Shown here in pieces: positions 38,501 to 49,200 of a DNA stretch of 64,000 nucleotides (positions are counted from its first letter, which is position 1; the number at the start of each line of letters is the position of its first letter). Source of the stretch: Populus alba (lineage: Eukaryota; Streptophyta; Magnoliopsida; Malpighiales; Salicaceae). The notes under the pieces were generated by a model, which saw only the letters and a program-made list of their open reading frames with translations, was not told the DNA's origin and made no database searches. Made by a program: the position numbers and the translations under genes. The stretch lies in NCBI RefSeq assembly GCF_005239225.2, contig NC_133288.1, forward strand, positions 22,326,169-22,390,168, written 5' to 3'.

Positions 38501-39338
38501 TTTATAGAATAAAATATATTTTAAAATATCATTAAACAGCCATTATTTGAAATGACATAAATATATTTTGAAATGTGAGAGCTAACTAAAACAGTAAGTG
38601 TGTACAAAAATAATATTATGAAAAGTATTTGGGTTCAAAATGCATTGTTTTTCAAATATTTTTTTAATCTATATTATTATTCCAGAACTTTCAGGAAACA
38701 TAATTATCTTTCAAAAAATAAAAATAAATAAAAATGGTGAGGTCGTTGAAGTTTTCGACCACACCGTAGAAAACTTCATTAAAGAAATGACACGAACTGA
38801 GTCCACATTGGATTGTGATGGGAGAGATTAGGTGCAGGTGTGTTCACAACATCGTAGCATGCTCGAATCATTATTTTTTTTTTTTAACTTTCCCAGGATA
38901 CTTTGAGAAAAAGTGGGGCATAGGGTGCTAGATCCAGAGAGACCAGTCACTGTCTAGTTCCCTGATAGCCTAGCTTACTGCTGTGAATGACGAAGCATCT
39001 TTCTGGTCCATCCCTACAACACGTTGTAATTTGGTCAAATTAATACGGTTTGTTTTTATGTTTAAAAATTATTTTTGTAAGGATTAATTTTCTTTTTCAA
39101 ATACCATTTTCGTATTTTTAATTTTTTTATAAGATATTAGAAAATATTAAAAACAAGTTTTGAAAAATTAAAAAAAAAGCTATTCAAAATATTTTTAATA
39201 AAAAAACTATTTAAAAATCAACCTACCAAATAAAATTTAATTAGTTTCGAAAGTAGCCTAGCCCTTCGCGCTAGTGGCACCCCACTATTCATTATCGTCA
39301 AACTGTAGTATTAAAGGCAAAACCCATGCTTAAGCTGT

Positions 39339-39340
<2 letters not shown>

Positions 39341-39379
<39 letters not shown>
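39341..39379. repeat. (CT)n microsatellite
   Basis: About 19 uninterrupted CT units. It lies in a block absent from duplicate copy B. Confidence 0.95.
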
Positions 39380-39382
<3 letters not shown>

Positions 39383-39589
39383 TACAGGATGCAACACCTT
39401 CAGTGCTTCTAGTTCTAGCCCACGAGAGGAAAATATTATTTTAACGCAAAAGGACTTCTAGATTAGTGGATCAGTGCCTAATCTCGGATTAACCTGACAC
39501 GTGCAGAATGAATTGGATTAGGCAAGGACTGTTGTGGTGTTTAGCATGAAGTGTGCTGTCAAAGTGATAACTTTTACTGATACGTTTTA

Positions 39590-40280
39590 AAAAGTAGATT
39601 TTTTTTTTTCCTTGTAGTTAAAGTTTTCAAGCCTTGTTGTTTGCTGTAAAATATTTTTTTATAAAAATATTTTTTAAAAAATAAATTACTTTTTAATATT
39701 TAAGAATATCATAAAAAGATAAGTTACAAGATATTTTTTAGCATTCTCTATGTTATGATAAATAAGTTAAAAATTAATTTATTGGTGTTTTAATTTTCTT
39801 TTCAAGTTTATTAAACGAAGAAGAATAAAATATAAAAGATAAAAAAATTGAAAATATAATGAAATAAAAAAAATATTATAATTTTATAAATTATTTTAAA
39901 TAAAACATATAACAATAAAGAGAATGGGGGACAAAGTTCAATAGATAAAAAAATTAAGAGATGATAAAATTAAAAAATAAATTCTAATTCTATAAATTGT
40001 TTTAAATAAAATAAATAACAATTAATATAATAAAGATTGAATCTGATTGGTAAAAAAGTTCAAAGATGATGAGATTAAAAAAATCTAATTTTCTAAATTA
40101 TTTCACATAAAATATATAGCAATGAAAAGAATGAAGACAAAAAATAATAAATAAAAAAATTCAATTGAAAAGGAGATAAGAAAAAAATAAATAAAAAAAA
40201 AATAATAAGAATCAAAGTTGATATAAAAATCAAATTAAATTTTAAAAGATGAGATTAAAAAAATCAAAATAAAAGATTCA
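39590..40280. repeat. Dispersed repeat, orientation 2
   Basis: Inverted relative of the repeat at about 9840-10640: internal degenerate units of about 110-125 bases with ATAAATTGTTTTAAATAAAA-like phrases and an edge containing CATTCTCTATGTTATGATAA. No coding potential. Confidence 0.4.
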
Positions 40281-41370
40281 AATATATATATATATATAAT
40301 CAAATTTAAATATAATTAACACATAACAATTTAACTTATTAGTGTTGATTTTTTTTAAAAAAAATTACAACTCTTGAAAAATATATCATGCTTGAAATAA
40401 AAGTAAAATATTTTCTTGACTAAATAATATTTTTTGTTGATTAACTTTTTTTTATAATAAATAAACATTAAAAAATTTAGAAAATAATTTTAAGAAAACT
40501 CCTTCAATTAAATAAATAGGACCTTAATAAAAAATTTCAGCTAGATACGTTTATTAATAAAACATTTTCATAAAATACCGTTTTAATCACATCACCCCAT
40601 TATAAACTAACCCAAAAAACAATAAAAAAATTGTCCGGCTATAGAAGTTGGTGGGAGTGGGTGACTTAACTTCAAGCAAGAATTAATTATATTTCATAAT
40701 GATGTTTGAATCTTGCAATATATATATTTTTTAATCATCTTTCAATTCTGGAATTAATAGAATAAATCCTACGCCCTGTTTCCTTATGGGTTGCCTAAGA
40801 TTGGATGACCGCATGGAGCCACTTTGATGGATTTTACCTCTTGTCTCAAGTCTCGTCTATAAGATTCTGGTGCTGTATGAAAATACAGCATAAATCATGT
40901 TTTTTTATATTTTTATATTATTTTAATATGTTAATATTAAAAAAATTTAAAAAATTATTTTAATATATTTATAAATAAAAAATATTTCAAACCATGACAC
41001 AAAATATAATTTTAAACATGCCTTTAAAATTACATGATATAAATTTTCAAGGTATTTTAGTGATATTTATATCAGCAAAAAACAATAAGAGATAAAATAT
41101 ACCTCGCATGTTATCATGTTTAAGTCTTATGATTGTACGTAATATTAATGATTACTAAAGGTTTACATGATTGTTAATTTCAGAACTCATGAGATTAGTT
41201 GAAGTAAATACAACCTGGTCCATATATTTAAATTAATTTTTTTAATAAAAATTTACATGTTACTAATTTGTCCACGTCCCTCTCCGTCAACATCTTCCAT
41301 GCTCATGCTTATGAGAACATTGAAAGGAAAGCGATGCCCTTTTATGGTGACAATGTTAGCTTCCTTGTTG

Positions 41371-42476
41371 TGTGTTGGCAATCTCATTTGAAGTGTCATA
41401 TTTAGAATCCAATTCGTGTTTATTTTTGTTTATTTTTAGAGTATGTAGCCCATACATTTCACCTAAAAATTAATTCCTAATTCTCGGTTATCATTTTATC
41501 ATTCACACTTTTTCTTAACACATGTTAAATTTGATAATTCAACAACGTATAGTTATTGTAAAAAAAAAAAAAACTAAAATAGAAAAAAACATGGAAATAT
41601 GTCTTCTTGCACTTTATATCTTAAAAATACATAAATTTATTATAATAAATGAATTTATGTTATATTTTTATTTTTATCTCTCTAATCAGTATGTTTACAC
41701 TAACCAAACACGATGTATACATGTTTTTTAACTAGAAAACTTAATTGTTTTGGATTTTTCCCTCTCTTTGTTTTTTTTTTTTTTGTTAAAAAAAAGTAAA
41801 ATCAACCCTTGTATTGCCACTTTTAAAACCATTCCGTTTAATTTTGAAAAACAATTAATAAAAATAGGATGTCAATTTTTTTTAAGTTTTTTTTTTTTTT
41901 TGAAAAAAACAAAGCTAGACCTTAAGAAATTTGCCAGAAGTGTCGCTTGGAATAGAAACAAACTCGGATCCCCGGTTCGTGTGAAGAAAGAAAAGGAGAG
42001 CAGCTACTGGTACAAAAAAGTGTTCACTGTTCTTGAACGATAATCCTCAAGTAAAGCCAGCTTTGAATAGCAAAAACCAGGTCCGGCTGCATCTGGTGGA
42101 GATTACGAGGCAATTGATGGGTGGTTCCATGCCACAAACCGAAAAGGCAGTGCTAATAATAGACAGCCTGGTGAGTGATGACTCATTCTACAATTTATTT
42201 TATCGGCCACATGCAATAAAGAAAAGCGCCTTAATTCCAATTGGCATACATATCTGTGTGAGTCGAGTGGAGAGTCGAGGCAACAGAAGAAATTTATTGG
42301 CTCGGAGTGGAGGTGCTTGATGCTATCAAGTATCAAAATATTATCCATGGAAATAGACCTTTTCATATTCTTTCTATTTCTTTTTGGGGTGATGCAGAGA
42401 TGCACAATCTTTTTATTGAGATTTTTTTCTTTTTTAATTTATGTCTTTATGTGATTGTGGTGTAGTGCTTCTATGC
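41371..42476 (+). other. 1.1-kb block present in copy A only
   Basis: Absent from copy B, where the flanks join directly. The block is bordered by GCAATC on both sides (the joined site in copy B reads GCAGTC). That could be a 6-base target duplication of an insertion, or microhomology used by a deletion in copy B. It contains plus-strand frames at 41750-42043 and 42033-42320 that overlap slightly and match no family I know. The stretch 41930-42320 is richer in GC than its surroundings and may be a captured gene fragment. Confidence 0.5.
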
Positions 42477-43199
42477 AATCGTAATTTTAAAAGTTGTTTG
42501 ATTTTTATTATTTAATCTTGATATTCATTTTAATTTGTAATAAAAACTTAGGTTCAAGAAAGATTACAATTTATAACTTCGTTTTAAAAATATGTTTTTT
42601 TTTTATCAATCTATTTAGGAGTGTGGTTGCAATTGCTTTTTTAAAGAACTTTTTCGTGCCAAAATATATTAAAATATTTTTTTTTTATTTTTTAAAAATT
42701 ATTTTTAAGAACAGCGTATCAAAATGATCCAAAAATATAAAAAAAAATTTAATTTTTTACAAAAAAAAGTTAAAATATTTTGGGAACATGGTTTGCACGC
42801 ATTGATTTTAATTGTCTAGTGATTGGCTAGTTTAATATCAATTTATAATAACAAGTATATCATTAAAAATATATATTTTTATTAGTCGTAGAATATCCTT
42901 GAATTAAAAACTAAATTTCTCATTGAATTATAAGATATGATTTATATTATTTCAAATTATAAAAAACTTTATTTGTATTCATTGATAACAAAGCTTTTGT
43001 CTAAAACTCGAGTTTTCCTAGTATTAAGTTTTCTTCTTTTTTTCTTTAGCTTGATTGTATCTCAGTATTAATTTGAATTTTATTTTTATAAATCCATGCT
43101 AGCTTAATTTAAATTTGTATATCCAAGATAAATCTATTCTCAAGTCACTTATGCCCAAATAAACACACTTATAATTTACAAAATTGCTTAAAAAATGGA

Positions 43200-45470
43200 C
43201 AGGATGTTTCACGTATGCGGCGTCGAGATGATCATCTACCCTCAAGAAAAATGTAAAGGCCTATCTAGAAAATACAAGGAGATAAGAAAATCCTTTTTAT
43301 TATTAGTAAAAAATTTGAATGAGAGTCGCCACCTGATATTATAGTCACTAAAAACTCTAACTGGTCTCAGAGATCGGGTACGGAGACTGGTTGTATAAAG
43401 GGAAGGTATTAGCACCCCAACTACGCCCTACCTAAGGTAAGCTGTATTGTTTTATTGTCTGGTAAAATCTAAGGTTTTGTTGTGGTTTCTAATTGTCGAT
43501 ATCTCTACGGTTTAAGAAAAGTCTTTCTCTGTAAATAAATCATTATCTTATCAAATAAAAACCTAACTATTTTATGTATAAAATCGTAATCCCTCAAACT
43601 AAAACAAAACAAAAAATATTTTTTTTTTAGAATTTTTGCAATTTTGGCCAATGTTCTCTTGATTTTTAACAAACTAGTTATTAAAGCCAAAATGCATGCT
43701 AAAACATTGTTTTTTGGTGTATGAAAAACACAATATAATTTTTTAGCTTTGAGACACCGAGCCGTATGCACAAAAACATTTTTTTTTTTTTTTAGTTTTT
43801 TTTAAGTTGATGAAAGCTGGGTATTTTAATACCGGTTTTGTATTTTTATGGTATAAAAATATAAATCGATATTAACCAAAATGGATAAAATAAAAAAAAA
43901 AAACAGGAAAATCACTAATGTTTTTTTAATTGGAATGGACCAACATCAACCCAGAATAAAAATAAGCCAACACTGGCCTAAAAATTATAACTAGCTGGTT
44001 ACTGTGCACATCATAATAACCAGCTAATTATTTTCATTTGCTGCTAAATATGAATTGCTCACGTTTTGCATGAAAATGAAAACAAATGGAGACAAAGCAG
44101 AGAAAAGGAAGAATGAAGAAGGAAGAAGAGAGAGGCGGGGGAACTAACCTGCGGTGGCTGCTGTGGAGGCTCACGACGGTGCTCGCTGGTGGCGATAGTT
44201 CTAAGCAACGCTGTTGTTGGTGGCGGTGGACGGTTTCTTCCTTTGTTTTCTTTCTCCTTGTTTTTTCTTTTTTATTCTTCTCTTGTTCTTCCTTTCTTTT
44301 TTCCTCTTTTGGGTCTTTTTTCTTTCTTTCTTTTGGTCTTTCCACCCTCTCCTTTTGTGCTCTTTTTTTTTTCCTGCTATCTTCTCGTGTATTTATAGGA
44401 AAAACAAAGGGGAGAGAGGCAAGGGCATCACTGTGTACCTGCCCCAAAAACCACTCGAGGGGCATGTCCCCTCCTTTTTCATCACCCCGTGGTAGGCCAC
44501 GGGTCAAAGTTTATACAAGTGAGGTTATGGTCGGTGTCTTTTTTATGCTTTTCAGAGAAAGAGGGAGAGAAAAAATCTTCTTCTTTCCCTGCCTCGCATG
44601 TCCAAGGGAAGTAGAAGACCCACAATGTCATTCAAAACGACATCGTTTGAGTCTTTTTTTTGCGTGAATAGTGCATGAAACAATGTCTTTTTGGACAAAA
44701 CGTGCCGTTTCATTTAAAAGAAAAAGACGGCAAAAACGTGTCAGAGTTTATATTGGTCCTCAATTTATAATTTGTTCAATCAAGTCCTCAATTGCAATTT
44801 GACTGTAAAAATAAATTCAATTGTGTCCCTGTCAAATTCAATCGCCGGCCTTGAAGTTGACCGCTTTTTTTCACATTAGTCCTTGGTCTTGAATTTATGA
44901 AATTTGACCCTCAATTGATTAATAAACTTTTAATTTCTTTAATTTGGCCCCTGATTCGGTTTAATTGCAGCCCCTCTATTTACACGTGTTTTTCATCTTG
45001 GTTCTTGGTTTCAGATTTCTTCAATTAAGTTCATAATTGGCCATCAAACTTTAATATCTATGCAATTTAGCTCATGAATTGACCAAATTAACTCTAAAAA
45101 ATTATATTTTGACCCCAGAACTTTAATTGCTTTCAATTAAAGCCTAAATTGATTTTAAAATCAATTTTTGTTGCAATCAAACTCTTCATAAATTCAACTA
45201 AACCTTCAATAAAATTTAATTGAGTACATAAACATTTGATTTTTGGACTTTTCTTCCTCAAATTGAATTTTCTTTGTCAATAGGGCTCTCATCAGTCAAT
45301 AAAATACCGTTAAATTTCAATCTTTGTATTTTTGAACTTTCTCAAGGACCTCAACCAATTTTTTATTATTTTCTAAGAGTTCTGGCATCCCTTTTCACTA
45401 TTATATTTTTTTGTATTTTTTAAAGAGAGAAAATGTGAATTGAGAAAAAACCTAAAAAAGGGTTATGACA
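43200..45470. mobile_element. Probable non-autonomous retroelement-like block
   Basis: Lies in the 3.3-kb block found only in copy A. It carries the phrases GAGAGTCGCCACCTGATATT, GGGTACGGAGACTGG and GGGAAGGTATTAGCACCCC near 43323-43420; I recall such phrases from many dicot intergenic repeats. A later part (44740-45360) repeats degenerate units of the type TCAATTGAGTCC or CTCAATTTATAA. A purine/pyrimidine-rich section at 44090-44380 gives long low-complexity frames on both strands. No reverse transcriptase, gag or clear terminal repeats are visible, so the class and exact ends are inference. Confidence 0.4.
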
Positions 45471-46297
45471 CAGGAAATGAAAGTTTGTTTATGATGATAC
45501 TCTCATTGTTTTTTTTAAAAAAAATTGGATGACTAGAGATACTCTTGAACCATAATCATTAAAAGCCTTTTTTTTTTTTTTTAAAGATGTTTTTGAAAAA
45601 AATAAAAAAAATTTAATTTTTAATTTGCTTTAAATTAATATTTTTAAGTATTTTCAAACTATTTTAATATGCTGATGTTAAAAATATATATTTTTTTTAA
45701 AATATTATTTTAATATATTTTTGAGCGAGAATTAAACACTTAAAAAAATAACCGCTATCACATTCTCAAACATTATCAAAATTTTATTTTTATATAATTT
45801 AAAAATATAGTCTCCGCATCAATATAATTCATTGAAAATAAATAATTTTTAAAAAAATAAATTTACAAAATAAAAAATTAATTATACCACTTCAACGACC
45901 ATACGAATACCAAAAGGTTCTAATTACTTTTTTTATAATAAAATAATAATTTATTTATTTATTGGTAACAAAAACGTGAATCAAAGCGGTGATACTAGCA
46001 AAGCAAAAGGCATTGTTAGAATCCACGTAGATGCGCGCTTATGGCTGCACATTATGCCATCAATTAACGACTTCATTTTCTCTTAACCTCTACTCTAATC
46101 ATGTTTATAAATTACTCAATAAACGGAAACAAAGCGAGAGAGAGAAATTGAAAGAACGAGACAGGGCACTGCTAGCTCTTCTCTTTCTTCATACAAGCAA
46201 TATGTCTACTTAAAATTAACGGATTCACGTGCTCGATCACCACCGCCATTGATCCTTTTCAAAGAAACCACTCGGCGTTCATTTTTCTCTGTCTTGA

Positions 46298-49200
46298 ATG
46301 GGAGACACGGAGAGTTGCAGCAGCAGAGCTGTAGATTTCCTGCCTCGAAACCAGAGGCAAAAGCTTGATGTTTTTAACGAAGTTTTCTGCCGACTTAAAG
46401 AATCGAATAACGAAGAAGCGAGTCTTCATGGCTTTGAAAACGAACTCTGGGATCATTTCGGTAGACTTCCTCCTCGGTAATCACAATCGGAATATTCCTT
46501 TCACTACAATTCCTTTTTGTTATTTTAGGTTTAATTTACTGATTTTTAAACTCTTGTTTTAAAGATATGCCATGGATGTGAATGCGGAGAGAGCAGAGGA
46601 TGTTATTATGCATAAGAGATTGTTGCAGATGGCACACAATCCAGCTACTCGGCCGGCAATTGAAGTGCGACTTGTTCAGGTAGGAAGACGAAGATTCGGC
46701 TATGGATTCCTTACTGTCTTTTAATTATTTTCTTTTGGCTTGTGTGATACTCTTTGTTATTCTTCTATTATTAACTGGTAGGGTAGACGTGTTTTATTTC
46801 ATAAAAGTTGCCTAAAAAATAATGATTATCCTTTTTTGCACGTTTGTTGCTGCTCTATTTTGATTTTATGTTCCAAGTCTTAAAATTACAGTAAAACGGT
46901 AAACGGAAAAGTTTTGAATAATTTTCTGAATAATCAAATCTCAAATATTAAATAATTTGCTACGAGAAATAATATAGAAATTGTTTAAATAGCAGCTAAA
47001 ATCAACCTAAATAATGAAACCTAAACCAAATAAAATTCTGAAATCTAATTAAAAAAGAATTTTTTTTTGAAAATAACATCTTCTAATTTGAGATGAATAA
47101 ATTTCTGAATAATCAAATCTCAAATCTTGAATAATCTGCTATGAAAAATAATACACAAACCATTTAGATTGTGTTTAAAACCGATTTAGATAATAAAACT
47201 TAAACCAAACAAAATTCAAGAAAGTAATATCAAAAGATCTGCGAAAAAAAAGAAAATTCTAAACATTTTTCATGCTTAATTCGAGCATGATACCGACCTC
47301 ATCTAATTACTACTAGCTAAACCACTAAAGAACTAGGTCTGTAGAAGGCGTTGATAAAATCTCAGCATGATCAATAATAGGATTAAAAATTATGCCCTGT
47401 TTTTGTCATGATGCTAGTTCAACGCGTCCAGACTGATTCTTGGACTTTTGATGCATGTCATGCATCATAAAAGGTTCTGGATTAACAGTGCAATTCAGAT
47501 AAATCAAACTGTTAATCTATTGTCCTGAACATGCTGAATTTTCATTCACAATGAAACTAATAATTTTGACTTTTGTGCGACCAAATTTTCCTGGATTTCT
47601 ATTTTATATTAGGTTCATATAGAAGTTGTACTGTGATTTGCTGTTTTAAGCTTCTCTGTCCCCTACCCTGTTTTCTTTGACCTTACTTCTTTGAAAATGG
47701 TGACATTATTAGGTTTTCTTTGCTGCTTTGATTACAATTTGATTGTGCAGTTAAAAGTTCATTGCTGGTGAATCTCATCTTTTCATATATTTCTTATGCA
47801 GGTTCCTCGTCAATCTGATGAACATTCCGGTGATCCGGTAGATTCAGAATTGCAGCTTCAATATCTTGATTATCTTGGCAAACATAGGCATGGCTATGCA
47901 AATATATTGTTTGGATTTGCATTCCTCTGTGAAAATTTGCAACTTTTGATGTCTTACATTCGTCTCTTTCTTTCATATTCAGCATTCATCCACCACCAGC
48001 CTTTGGTTCGTTATCTGATTCTGAACTTCTTCGTAAATATCAGGATAAGGATATCACAGTGATTGCCAGGCCACTTTGCTTCCGGTAAATGTTCACGTGA
48101 TTCTCCAGTCACTTGATTTCATTTCCTATGCTGTTGTGATGTTTCCTTATTGCCCACCCAGATTAGGCTATATTCTGAATCAACTTGAAGTTTTCAGATA
48201 TTAGGGATGAAATTTGAGGAGAAAAGAAAAGAAAAAGAAAAAGAAAAATGAGAAGTGTGGCTCCATCAAAATGGCTAGGGTATCCAGGCGCTTCTTGATG
48301 CAAGCAGCCCCACGACCATTAGAATTAATTAACTGGTTGTTTATTCATGTGTTGCTAACTCATGTGATCAGTAGCATTAAGCATTTAATGTTAATGTACT
48401 CATGTTGCCAGACTTAGTAACTATGAGGTTGGGATTTTCTATTTTTGGTGATGCATATAGGATGGTAGATGTGTTGCTTTCTTCCCTTTGTGTTCCTTAG
48501 CTGTGATAATCCTTTGCTTTCTTTGAATGGGTATTTGTGCTTAGACACACAATATCCATTGTGCTATATGCCCTTTGAGGCCAATCCTTTCATTAGCTTC
48601 TGGCAATACCTTTTAGTTCTTGTTAAAATAACACTGCAATGCTTCCATGATTTTGTAGGCTGGCGCATGAAATTACAATTTCAACTAATGATAAGCCAAA
48701 ACTCCTGAGTCAGGTAGTGACCTCTTCTAGTTTCTAAATCATCCGTGGATGTAATCTGTGTTTTATCAGTCATGGTAGGCATGCTGTTGACATTCTCCAA
48801 TGAGCTTTGCATACATAGGATTTATTCTATCCTTGTTGTAGCATCTTTTATTTTGACATCTTCTGAACACGGCTGCAGGAACAGTCTTGATATATAGGAG
48901 GCATCTGATTTCAGATTTATTTTGTAGTACAAAGTTGACATACAAGAAGAGAGAACTTTACATCATGATTTGAAGGATGAAGTGTGCATTTCCATTCATT
49001 GTGTTACAATAAGTGGAGCAATCTTACTGAAACATTTGTCATGTAATTACTTGATGTTGAAGGATCTTCTAAAAATCAGTCTTTTCTTAATACCTTTCTT
49101 TAACTTCTATTTGTGAACCCATCTATAGCTTTATTCATTCCTGTCTCTCAGTTAATTCATCCGACCTCAAGACATTTTTATTGTATTCCTAGATCATTGC

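Larger units (their letters stand above)
35504..46297. other. 10.8-kb repeat-rich intergenic region
   Basis: No complete gene. Features visible: an uninterrupted run of 13 G near 37077-37089, a (CT)n microsatellite at 39341-39379, a dispersed repeat at about 39590-40280, several MITE-like AT stretches, a block with unrecognised frames at 41371-42476, and a probable non-autonomous retroelement-like block at about 43200-45470. From about 40310 onward the sequence is the left flank of the duplicated kinase segment, broken by blocks missing from the second copy. Confidence 0.5.
40310..48601 (+). repeat. Segmental duplication copy A (left flank and first third of kinase gene)
   Basis: Matches copy B (60045-64000) in blocks: 40310-41370 with 60045-61147, 42477-42558 with 61148-61230, and 45867-48601 with 61231-64000. 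Around the kinase exons identity is roughly 97%. Copy A holds extra blocks 41371-42476 and 42559-45866. A weaker match continues leftwards at 37783-38060 against 59717-60000, with 38060-40300 extra in copy A. The spacing is about 22 kb at the left edge, so one unit would hold both the kinase and the MSL gene. Confidence 0.9.

Noticed and set aside
44034..44667. Long overlapping frames on both strands (157 and 193 codons), Lys/Glu-rich or Phe/Ser-rich
   Set aside because: Low-complexity purine/pyrimidine-biased DNA inside a repeat block; open frames on both strands at once are a composition effect and no domain is recognisable.
47794..48062. Frames of 63-88 codons repeated at 63147-63415
   Set aside because: Read-through of kinase exon 3, intron 3 and exon 4 in the wrong frame, or their antisense; the real exons explain the conservation.
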